Positions 14,301 to 20,856 of a DNA stretch of 49,163 nucleotides are shown here, one piece after another. A model generated the notes under the pieces. The model saw nothing but the letters and a program-made list of their open reading frames with translations. It ran no database searches and was not told where the DNA came from. Numbering within the stretch: position 1 is the first letter of the stretch; every line of letters starts with the position of its first letter. The stretch covers positions 1 to 49,163 of the forward strand of contig JAFRBX010000066.1 of NCBI GenBank assembly GCA_017404665.1. The letters run 5' to 3'. The position numbers and the translations under genes are program-made. The stretch is from Ruminococcus sp. Its GTDB lineage: Bacteria > Bacillota > Clostridia > Oscillospirales > Acutalibacteraceae.

Positions 14301-17217
14301 CGCGGATGATGCTCTGAGCGGTCATCGTACCGGTGCCGCCGTTGGCGTCAAAGGTCACCTTCACCGGCGTCTTCTCCCACTGGTTATGGGTCGAGCAGTA
14401 GATGAACTGATTGTCCTTGACAGCGCCGGCGGTGTCGGTCGTGCCGCTGCTGTTTTGCAGCACTGCAGGCTTTATGGTAACTGCCGTTGCGGCAGTATTG
14501 GATGATTTCACTTTTAAAGATGTCGCAGTACCGGCGGCAGTATTAAAAATCACCTTTCCCGTCTTTCCGCTGGACATTACATTTGCGTTGTTCGCAGATG
14601 TATAAAATGCGCCTGAAACACTGATAGTACCATTAATATCGAGTTTTGCATCTGCCAGGCCGGAGGGAAGATTGGGATGTTTATCGTCTGAGGCATCCAG
14701 CACATAGAGATTTTTGCTGCTGTTGATTGCAAGCGTAGCTCCGCTGTTGAGGGTACCGGTCGAGCCCTTGCAGAAAATCAGGTTTTCAGCAAGCGTCGTC
14801 GTTCCGCTGCCTATAGTTATATCAAAATTATACGGTATCACCACACCATTCAATGAAGAAGTATTAACACTATATCCGCTGATACTGATACTCATAGAGT
14901 TAATACTGGAATTACCGTTGATAACTACTTTTTGTCTGGCGTTAGAGATATCAGTAACACTGCTTGTGTTGCGTACAAAAGACTTTGTTAATGATGAACC
15001 GGTACTTGTAGAGAAAAGGTAACTGGTGGAATTGCCGACAAAGTTGACAAACGTACTTTTATAACCAACAACAGTAGAAGTACCGTACATATTGAAATAC
15101 ACTTGCTCTGTGGCGCCGTGATTCAACGTCATAGGCGCCTCAACATTTCGCACGGTGAATTTTGCGAATGGAAATACACCTGCGTTTGTTAAAGAATTGG
15201 TGCTAGACGCGCTGCCGGGATAGTCGGCAACAAACATACTTTCATAAACTTTTGCGCCGCTGTTGACCGTCACCGTACCTGTACCGGTAATATAACCGAA
15301 AGCATATAGGCTTGAACCGCTATTAAATGTAATATTCGATCCGGCTTTCATGTCTATCGAGCCATATGCTCCGTTTTGACCTGTACTCATACAGTAAACT
15401 CTTGAAGCAACACTGACCTCACCGCCGTTAACATACATCATCTTCCCTTGGGGTAATGTCAAAGTACAATATCGCACGACAGTTTCTGTTTTTTGATATT
15501 GTATATAATTGGTTTTTACCGAAGAGTTATCGATAAATGTATGCGCGTCATTATACGGGATCAGCAGCTTTACTCCGCTCTTGACGGTATAGCCATTGTT
15601 GTTCGTCGCCCAATCCAAGCGAGGTTTGCTGCCGGTATACATCGTGTAGTCACGAAGTAAAACAACTGTATTACCGCTGACAGAAGCCTTTAATGCATCC
15701 TCCAGAGTATAATAATCTGTACTGCCTATCTGAGCAACGGGCTGACCAGATCCGGTAATGGTATAAGTCATTGTTTTTTCTGTTTCGCCGCAAACAGCGG
15801 TGAACGTCACCGTAAGATTATCAAACGACGCAACAAGAGAAAAACTGTTATTTGACGCCGTCAGCGATCCGGACGTATTGATACCGGTCGTGCTCCCCGT
15901 TACAGCATAACTGAGGGTTGAACCGCTCTCAGCCTGTGAGAAATCAGCTGTGAAAGTAAAGGGGGTATCCGTACCAATCGGGAAGTTTGTTGCAGCATCC
16001 GGATTAAAATAGGCATCCAATGTGGTTCCGCTAACACTAACCTTTGGCAAAGCGACAAGCTGCTCAAATCTCGCAGTCAACGTTATGGTCCCTTCAAAAT
16101 CATAACGATATAAATTCTCTGTGCCTTCAACAGGATTGACGGAGCATTCCTCAACACCGGTAAACGAATTTGTTCCCACGGGTGTCGCGCTGAAGAACAA
16201 CGGCATATGAACTCCGCTGTAGGAATGACCTACGTCTGCGCCGAAAATGTTTTTGACAGTTACGGTTCCTTTTGTTTCGTCACAGTTTAAAGTAAACGTA
16301 CCGCTCGCCTTCGTAATCGGTCCCAATTTGACCGTTGAAGGAAAACTCAGACACAGAACCGTATCAAAATTTGCTTGTGTATAACTCCATTTATTGTAAT
16401 AGTAATACGTTGTACTTAATGTAGTCCTATTCAGTGTTCCGGCGGAAAAAGGGCCTGTACCCTCATCGCTTTTTTGATTGCTTGCATTCTGATTACCGCT
16501 TTGAACACTGGGCATTAATGCATACCAACCGAGACGACTAATACTGACGCTGGAACTATACCACCCTTCAGCGCCATCGACCGAAGAGAACGAGAGTGCA
16601 GTAGATGGGGATCCGCTATAACCGTTCGCATCCGAACAAGAATTTATCAGTGAATACTTCACGTTACTCGGTGTGCCGGAGGGAGAGTATACATAAACCA
16701 CATAAGTTCCCGTAGAAGAAGGAACGACGCTATAGACGCCCGTCGACGTAGTTGTTGCTACCGGTATCGAAACATTACTGTCTATAGGAGCTGTTACAGT
16801 CCCCATTGAAATATTATTACGGAACTGAGTAAACGAATCATGAGCCGTCATACCGGCTTTTTCCGGAGCAGCATGATCATTAAAAGTAATCGAACTTACG
16901 TATGCAGGAAAGTTACTATCAGATGTCGTTGAAGAGGACGTACTGCTTTTATTATTCTCATAATTCAGCGTTGTCTTATCGCCCAAATGCTTATAGGTCG
17001 CATTAAACGCAGCTTCATCAAAACTGTAGATGTCACCCCAAGAAAGGTCATCGGGAACATAATCAGTATACGCTGAAATCGTCGATTCTTTCGGAGACTC
17101 CTGCGCTACCGCGACCGTGATCGTCAGATAGCAGACGGTCAGCAGGACAACCGCTAATCCGATCAGGAGCTTTTTGTTCATCAAGTACTTTTTGCCTTTT
17201 TCCTTTAAAACCTGCAT
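11353..17217 (-). CDS. Giant exported repeat protein, island paralog (1954 aa)
   Basis: I chose ATG 17217 because GTGAGGT lies 7 nt upstream; longer in-frame starts overlap the preceding gene and lack an RBS. ATG 17179-17181 is a weaker alternative. A hydrophobic segment (~15-40) exports or anchors it. Residues ~60-490 are Ser/Thr-rich beta sequence. Residues ~500-840 are the shared core (VKSGVKLLIPYND, FVGNSTSYLF, YVLDASDD). Residues ~949-1602 hold eight InlB-like repeats, the first a classic VTFDANGG...GYTFSGW...LYAKW unit. Residues ~1608-1954 are the shared C-terminal module, ending LYNYNQAAVTYFGSGS. No LPXTG, SLH, dockerin or catalytic motif is seen. The likely role is surface attachment or glycan binding (inference). 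It follows the acyltransferase gene by 31 nt and precedes a small peptide gene. Confidence 0.9.
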   Translation of the reverse strand: MQVLKEKGKKYLMNKKLLIGLAVVLLTVCYLTITVAVAQESPKESTISAYTDYVPDDLSWGDIYSFDEAAFNATYKHLGDKTTLNYENNKSSTSSSTTSDSNFPAYVSSITFNDHAAPEKAGMTAHDSFTQFRNNISMGTVTAPIDSNVSIPVATTTSTGVYSVVPSSTGTYVVYVYSPSGTPSNVKYSLINSCSDANGYSGSPSTALSFSSVDGAEGWYSSSVSISRLGWYALMPSVQSGNQNASNQKSDEGTGPFSAGTLNRTTLSTTYYYYNKWSYTQANFDTVLCLSFPSTVKLGPITKASGTFTLNCDETKGTVTVKNIFGADVGHSYSGVHMPLFFSATPVGTNSFTGVEECSVNPVEGTENLYRYDFEGTITLTARFEQLVALPKVSVSGTTLDAYFNPDAATNFPIGTDTPFTFTADFSQAESGSTLSYAVTGSTTGINTSGSLTASNNSFSLVASFDNLTVTFTAVCGETEKTMTYTITGSGQPVAQIGSTDYYTLEDALKASVSGNTVVLLRDYTMYTGSKPRLDWATNNNGYTVKSGVKLLIPYNDAHTFIDNSSVKTNYIQYQKTETVVRYCTLTLPQGKMMYVNGGEVSVASRVYCMSTGQNGAYGSIDMKAGSNITFNSGSSLYAFGYITGTGTVTVNSGAKVYESMFVADYPGSASSTNSLTNAGVFPFAKFTVRNVEAPMTLNHGATEQVYFNMYGTSTVVGYKSTFVNFVGNSTSYLFSTSTGSSLTKSFVRNTSSVTDISNARQKVVINGNSSINSMSISISGYSVNTSSLNGVVIPYNFDITIGSGTTTLAENLIFCKGSTGTLNSGATLAINSSKNLYVLDASDDKHPNLPSGLADAKLDINGTISVSGAFYTSANNANVMSSGKTGKVIFNTAAGTATSLKVKSSNTAATAVTIKPAVLQNSSGTTDTAGAVKDNQFIYCSTHNQWEKTPVKVTFDANGGTGTMTAQSIIRATATALTANTFTRDGYTFSGWNTKADGTGTSYADKASVTLHEKADLTLYAKWQAKPQYTITWTWQTASGAASDTTTVYQGDVPTHAEAPAYSTVSKNYTFKAWSPAPTAATANKTYTATYTESVRQYPVTFDMQGHGTAPASQNVDYNTTATRPASPTVGDEVSEASGKYRFDGWYTDTSFNTAFDFNTKITGNTTVYAKWTGFYTVTFDKQGKGNDVSPIENVQSGSTISAPAYPEASVTTIDVGSDKYRFDGWYKEAACTNAWNFGTDTVTGATTIYAKWTQVNTVVFENSVVNTEEEEYVADNETVTIPDDPDGKKTAQYTYTFQGWSTGGENGTVDSSLTAGTVVVVNDDTTYTAIYEQTVNQYQYTFKNGDTVLKSDTVDYGTDPTYDGEEPAKVDITGQYTYSFDGWDYEYFCIDEDEEIPAGATKVKVEEGGASTGSGYKRELAASGAELGGAASTGLWKISGHADVIDDLPEVHGEMTVTAAYTESLTEYAITWKDGDGNTLKTDQVAYGSTPSYIGAAPTKTATAQYTYTFNNTWSPTITPVTGAATYTAQFDSTVNTYTVTWVVDGETSTATYSYGDTPSYDSTPTKDKDTQYAYTFSGWSPAITAVTGDVTYTAQFSTTSLAIKHSITLDGEIGVSFYIPTVSVDDPVNSTVALSWGPATGPDHGEATFSISDLTDSNANDTNVVFHGTDNGASVGLTPLAKAKINGGYYQFTAFVAAKQMADDITLNIYDTDHQAVLTDTYCVADYCYEVINGAKDCADDTAIENSDIYQRMYAADNTMTAEKFKDLLELCKALLTYGSKAQVQFSYNADADGLADKDLTDYTYTAATAADFESFYTAEYASGADSMTYYGSSMQLEAETTYTVWLRYTDQSYEPPAATATVKGQSVTVDTVKVSGSYDAYYVRYNIMNLPANLLTEDITVSYNNAETAKYNAKTYFYLALVSGNATLENTVTSLYNYNQAAVTYFGSGS
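11356..12395 (-). other. Shared C-terminal module in the 1954-aa protein
   Basis: About 345 residues from HSITLDGEIGVSFYI to LYNYNQAAVTYFGSGS, colinear with the end of the 969-residue protein. The middle part contains a helix with LLELCKALLTYGSKAQVQF, then YNADADGL and YYGSSMQLE. I expect the third giant protein to end with a copy beyond base 1. Confidence 0.65.
12412..14372 (-). repeat. Eight InlB / Listeria-Bacteroides-like repeats
   Basis: Units of 66-95 residues. Three end in YAKW (the Flg_new type); the others resemble the YTITWKDGDGNTLKTDQVAY type of the giant protein at 1-7073. One unit (about 12850-13195) carries an insertion with CIDEDEEIPAGA and a Gly/Ser-rich stretch. The two terminal units share the phrasing YTAQFDSTVN with the other giant, which points to exchange or common descent between the two arrays. 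Confidence 0.75.
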
Positions 17218-17247
17218 TTTCGATACCTCACTATTATACTTCAAATA

Positions 17248-17256
17248 ATTATAACA
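17248..17256 (-). promoter_or_regulatory. Possible extended -10 promoter before the 1954-aa gene
   Basis: TGTTATAAT on the minus strand overlaps the stop codon of the acyltransferase gene and would give a short leader of about 24 nt. No good -35 is present at 16-18 bp. It could give the giant gene extra transcription independent of the operon promoter. Confidence 0.35.
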
Positions 17257-18088
17257 AACCAAATATATATCCAATGCCGCAGAACACGGCAGTATATACC
17301 ACGATATGGCTGACGTAGATCACGCCGCTCCACCGCCCGCACCACTGCAGGGGCTTCGTCAGCTTATCCGCCAACGGCGACGGGATCAGCGTCTTTTTCT
17401 CCGGATAGAACCTGCGCCCCAGCACGACGCCGAGCAAAAACCACCCGAGCATCGGGAACACCGGCCAGAAATCGCTCGACTGATCGCCGATCTGCGGCAC
17501 GCCGAAGATATAGAAGATAGGAAACCGCATCGCGGGTACGCCCACATAACGAATATAGTAACCGATCGCAAAGATCGGGATGATGCTGATCAGCAAAAAC
17601 TTATTACTTCTTTTTTCAAATAGATACACATATGCCAGTTGACAAAACGCGTAGCACAGCAGTACGCCGAAGCGGATGAACCGTGTCGGATCGCCGGTCC
17701 AGATCGCAAGTCCCTTAGTGAACAATGCGACGAATAATCCCGCTCCCAACACGGTCAAAGCTCTCTTCAGATTGTTCCGGCTGAACATACAGGAGATACC
17801 GGACAAGACAAAAAAGGCGTTGACGCAAGAACATCTCCACAATTCTCTGATCGTAGGCGTCAGGAAAGCTCGATATATGACGCCGTCCCCGCCCCAATTG
17901 AACCAAAAATGGAGAGGATCGGTCGTATTGACCCATTGGTAGGAATCGATATGATAGTAACCGTCTATACAAAATACATATACGCAGGCGTACAGATGAT
18001 ACGCCAGCACCATCAGTATCAGCAATCCGCGCAATGCGTCGATCTCCCACACACGCTGTTTTTTCAGCGTTGTATTTTTTGAACTCAT
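17249..18088 (-). CDS. DUF1624 / HGSNAT-type membrane acyltransferase
   Basis: 279 residues, multi-pass membrane protein. It opens with RVWEIDALRGLLILMVLAYH, the hallmark of the DUF1624 (heparan-alpha-glucosaminide N-acetyltransferase catalytic) and acyltransferase-3 relatives, with the His near residue 31 a likely catalytic residue. It also has NAFFVLSGISC and, near the end, FPMLGWFLLGVVLGRRFYPE, typical of bacterial DUF1624 proteins. Members are believed to move acetyl or acyl groups from cytoplasmic CoA donors to extracytoplasmic sugars. It overlaps the ligase gene by 4 nt (ATGA), so the two are translated together. The ligase could supply the acyl-CoA donor (inference). The acceptor could be a wall glycan, an exopolysaccharide or a product of the adjacent surface genes. 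Confidence 0.8.
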   Translation of the reverse strand: MSSKNTTLKKQRVWEIDALRGLLILMVLAYHLYACVYVFCIDGYYHIDSYQWVNTTDPLHFWFNWGGDGVIYRAFLTPTIRELWRCSCVNAFFVLSGISCMFSRNNLKRALTVLGAGLFVALFTKGLAIWTGDPTRFIRFGVLLCYAFCQLAYVYLFEKRSNKFLLISIIPIFAIGYYIRYVGVPAMRFPIFYIFGVPQIGDQSSDFWPVFPMLGWFLLGVVLGRRFYPEKKTLIPSPLADKLTKPLQWCGRWSGVIYVSHIVVYTAVFCGIGYIFGLL

Positions 18089-19653
18089 TCCATACGCTCC
18101 AGAACCTTACGATCTACCTTTGCCATGTTATTTCGGGGGAATTGATCCATAAAACATATCTGACGGGGATATGCAAAACGAGGAAGTCGATCTTTACAGG
18201 CAACCATGATCTGTTCTTTCAAAGCAGTTTCTTTTATCTTCCCGGGTACCACATACGCACGGATGAACTGCGTCTTTTTCTTCTTATCCCATACACCTAC
18301 CACACATACGTCGGTAACACCCGGAACGGATCGGATCACCTTTTCCACCTCAGCAGGATAGACGTTGTAACCGTTATGAATGATCGTGTTTTTGACGCGT
18401 TCCAAGAAATAAACATAGCCGTCTTCATCAATTGAACCGATATCGCCGGTACGAAACCATTTTACGCCATCCTGAAAGATAAATGCTTCTTCCGTCTCTC
18501 TTTGATTCTTTAGGTAGCCCATCATCATTGTATTTGTCGCAACCAAAAGTTCGCCGTCTCCGACAGTGCGGATGGCGCCGTCGGATGATAAGACAGCCGC
18601 GCGGCAATCTTCTTGGATCGGATAACCCGATGATCCTATTCTATCGTGATACTGACCGCACGAAAAGCAAGCTGTAACGATTTCGGTCATGCCGTAACCT
18701 TCATATAGACAGGAATCTCTGTTTAATCGCTTGCTGAACGCTTTCTTTAACTCAGCTCCAACATAATCACCTGCTACATAAGCGTGACGGATCGTCGTGC
18801 TTGTAAACGACGGAACGCTCAACAAATCTATATAAATGCGGGGAACGCCTATTAAGATCGTCACCCCATATTGATGAATAAAACGAACTGCTTGCTTCAC
18901 GTTCCATTGCGCCATCGTCACAATCGTAGCTCCGCCGGTAATAAACTGATGCAGATTCAATGCCAAACCGGTACCGTGAAAATAAGGAAAAATCTCTAAC
19001 AGGACTTCATCAACTATCGATTTACGGTGAAAGAATTCCTGTGCATCATAGACAAGATTATTGATCGCACGGTGAGAATGCATGACCGTCTTCGGCGTAT
19101 CGGTGGTACCGCTGGAGTGAAAATACGCGGCGCATTTTTCCGAAAGCGACTTGCTGTCCGGAACGACAGCCCTGCTCTCACACGGTTGCTCCAGCTTCTC
19201 AAAGCTGTGCGCATCCGCCTTGTTTCTCTTATTCTTCAAACGGAAGCCTGTGCGGTAAAGCCATCCCATATGATAGGAAATGTCCGCCAGCAGGTATTTT
19301 TCCGCAGCTTGGGTACAATCAGACTGATAAGTGATCAAAAACGCACTCTCGGCGAATTCCATATCCTCTTTCAGTCCCTTTGCGGGGATCAGCGCATGCA
19401 CCATGTTGCAGATCCCGCCGAGCTTTGCCACGGCATAGATCGCCATGACTGCCTGCGGACAGTTGGGCAGGTGGATCGTAACGACGGTGCCCTCTCTGAC
19501 GCCAAGCGCATAGAGGTGATCGGCTACGTTGTCGATCTTTTCGAACAGCTCGCGATAGGTGATGCTTGTGCCGTAAAACCAGATCGCCGGTTGATCGGCA
19601 GAAAGCGCAAGCCCCTGCTTCGCATATTCGTAAATACCGGTTTCGGTCGTCAA
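18085..19653 (-). CDS. AMP-dependent acyl-CoA synthetase / ligase
   Basis: 522 residues. It activates a carboxylic acid with ATP to an acyl-adenylate and probably the CoA thioester. The ANL-superfamily motifs are present in order: A3 HSSGTTDTPKTVMHSH (~residue 190), YEGYGMTEI (A5, ~320), TGDIGSIDEDGYVYFLER (A7/A8, ~415), NGYNVYPAEVE, and the A10 lysine in NNMAKVDRK near the C-terminus. It reads as a fatty-acid or aryl-type ligase; the substrate cannot be told. The start is TTG at 19653, 4 nt after the stop of the protease gene with GGGGTGA upstream; no ATG fits. It ends in a 4-nt overlap with the acyltransferase gene. No carrier protein is encoded nearby, which favours CoA as acceptor. Confidence 0.88.
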   Translation of the reverse strand: MTTETGIYEYAKQGLALSADQPAIWFYGTSITYRELFEKIDNVADHLYALGVREGTVVTIHLPNCPQAVMAIYAVAKLGGICNMVHALIPAKGLKEDMEFAESAFLITYQSDCTQAAEKYLLADISYHMGWLYRTGFRLKNKRNKADAHSFEKLEQPCESRAVVPDSKSLSEKCAAYFHSSGTTDTPKTVMHSHRAINNLVYDAQEFFHRKSIVDEVLLEIFPYFHGTGLALNLHQFITGGATIVTMAQWNVKQAVRFIHQYGVTILIGVPRIYIDLLSVPSFTSTTIRHAYVAGDYVGAELKKAFSKRLNRDSCLYEGYGMTEIVTACFSCGQYHDRIGSSGYPIQEDCRAAVLSSDGAIRTVGDGELLVATNTMMMGYLKNQRETEEAFIFQDGVKWFRTGDIGSIDEDGYVYFLERVKNTIIHNGYNVYPAEVEKVIRSVPGVTDVCVVGVWDKKKKTQFIRAYVVPGKIKETALKEQIMVACKDRLPRFAYPRQICFMDQFPRNNMAKVDRKVLERME

Positions 19654-19657
19654 ACAA

Positions 19658-20284
19658 TCACCCCGTTAAGCAGAATAGGAAGGACAAGATGTCCCAATAG
19701 GTATGCACAACCATGTTCAGCGCCAGATTGCGCCATTTGCGGTATGTCCAGCAGAACAGAACACCCATAACGAAAATCAGTATACTGCGCAGGGATATCA
19801 GCCCCTGCCATTGTCCCAGCAAGAGCTCCGGGTAATGATACAGGGTGAACATCGCGCCGTTGAGGAGCGCCGCTCCCCAAAAGCCGAGCCTGTCCTCCGT
19901 CATGGCAAAAAAGCCGCCGCGAAAAGATAATTCCTCCAAAACTCCCGCCGACAACGACAGTACGATCATCATCCGGTCAAATATGACATGCGTGTTCTGT
20001 AAACCGTTGAGCAGTCGAACCGTGAACAGGAACGCTGTAGAAGCACACAGCAGGATGAGACACGGCAGCCACGGAAACGGTGCGCCGAAAAGCGTTTTTG
20101 GCTTGAGCAATTCAGCAAAAAAGATAAACGGAACAACCCATACCAGCGCTTTTACCACTACACCGTCAACGATCTCAAAGAGGATACTTTGGGGGAAATG
20201 CGGAAGAACAAACGCCCGGTACGCAGACCACAGGACCCACATCAGGAAATAAAGGAGTATTGCTTTTAGTACTGTTTTTTTCAT
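19658..20284 (-). CDS. CPBP-family intramembrane metalloprotease
   Basis: 208 residues with about six hydrophobic segments. The CPBP (Abi/CAAX-protease-like) motifs are present: GVLEELSFRGG (EExxxR, ~residue 115), FTLYH (FxxxH, ~145) and NMVVHTYWD (HxxxD, ~190). The Glu and His residues are the expected metal ligands. Family members cleave peptides in membranes or act in bacteriocin self-immunity, toxin processing and signalling. As first gene of an operon with a ligase, a membrane acyltransferase, a giant surface protein and a small peptide, it is a candidate for processing one of those exported products (inference). Its RBS is weak (AGAAG), and its start codon falls inside a 9-bp leader stem. 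Confidence 0.85.
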   Translation of the reverse strand: MKKTVLKAILLYFLMWVLWSAYRAFVLPHFPQSILFEIVDGVVVKALVWVVPFIFFAELLKPKTLFGAPFPWLPCLILLCASTAFLFTVRLLNGLQNTHVIFDRMMIVLSLSAGVLEELSFRGGFFAMTEDRLGFWGAALLNGAMFTLYHYPELLLGQWQGLISLRSILIFVMGVLFCWTYRKWRNLALNMVVHTYWDILSFLFCLTG

Positions 20285-20337
20285 ACTGCTTCTATATAAA
20301 TGTGATAATACTCTTTCTAGGTATAAGAAAGCAGTAT
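20283..20337 (-). promoter_or_regulatory. Leader stem that can sequester the protease start codon
   Basis: Perfect 9-bp inverted repeat in the 5' leader of unit A: ATACTGCTT (20337-20329, minus strand) and AAGCAGTAT (20291-20283). The second arm contains the first two bases of the ATG (20284-20282) and the RBS region. A competing hairpin CTTTCT/AGAAAG lies in the loop. The layout would allow translational control by switching between the two structures. Confidence 0.5.
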
Positions 20338-20364
20338 ACTTTCATAATACACCTATTCTAATAT

Positions 20365-20393
20365 AGAATATCATATTTCACATTTTCATGCAA
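20365..20393 (-). promoter_or_regulatory. Promoter of unit A with a palindrome over the -10
   Basis: On the minus strand a -35 TTGCAT (20388-20393), a 17-bp spacer and a -10 TATTCT (20365-20370). A perfect inverted repeat TATTCTA-ATA-TAGAATA (20354-20370) covers the -10 and start region and would suit a repressor site. Confidence 0.65.
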
Positions 20394-20456
20394 TAGGGGA
20401 TAATAGCCAAATACTTTCAATAATCGGGGTGCTTTGCTGACAAATCTCACGAATTA

Positions 20457-20472
20457 TTGTGATTTTTCACAA
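20457..20472. promoter_or_regulatory. Operator-like palindrome TTGTGA-N4-TCACAA
   Basis: Perfect inverted repeat TTGTGATTTTTCACAA, about 65 bp upstream of the unit A promoter. It resembles Rex or CRP/FNR half-sites, but the spacing is 4 rather than 6, so I do not assign a regulator. Confidence 0.3.
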
Positions 20473-20548
20473 AGATTTTCTCAGAATATAGCGATTTTGC
20501 AAAAAACAACCGTTTGCAAAGAAAAGGGCTGTAAAAAATCACAAAAGT

Positions 20549-20816
20549 GTCATTACGAGGCATTTATGCCGCGCCAATCCCACAAATACTCGCTGTCATT
20601 ACGAGCCCCTTTAGGGGCGTGGCAATCCCACAAATACTCGCTGTCATTGCGAGCCCCTTTAGGGGCGTGGCAATCCCACAAACAAGGACTGAAACGTTGG
20701 ATTACCACTTTGTGGAATTCCCACGTCGAGACAAACACGCATGTCTGTCTCTCCTCGGAATGACAGTGTAAAGGATGGAGATTGCCGCGTCGCGTCGCTC
20801 CTCGCAATGACTGCGT
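20549..20816. repeat. Cluster of dispersed GTCATTGCGAG...GGCAATC palindromic repeats
   Basis: Three tandem direct copies of a 46-48 bp unit start at 20549, 20595 and 20643. Each begins GTCATTRCGAG; the second and third contain the hairpin GCCCC-TTTA-GGGGC, and the cycle closes with GGCAATCCCACAAATACTCGCT. Two further, diverged copies in the opposite orientation lie at about 20707-20763 and 20780-20811. Single relatives occur at 29953-29986 and 46205-46240. They look like REP/MITE-type noncoding elements. The 572-bp gap 20285-20856 otherwise holds only the unit A control region and no gene. Confidence 0.75.
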
Positions 20817-20856
20817 TTTTTCACCGTCCCTTAAACGGTTTATTTGTATTATTATG

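Noticed and set aside
20549-20690. Possible CRISPR array
   Set aside because: Only three tandem units, and the whole unit is conserved with no unique spacers. The repeat also occurs singly elsewhere in both orientations.
20434-20763. 109-codon plus-strand frame over the repeat cluster
   Set aside because: It reads the tandem repeats in frame (SHKYSLSLRAPLGAWQ repeated). It has no RBS and no homologous logic, so it is repeat-derived.
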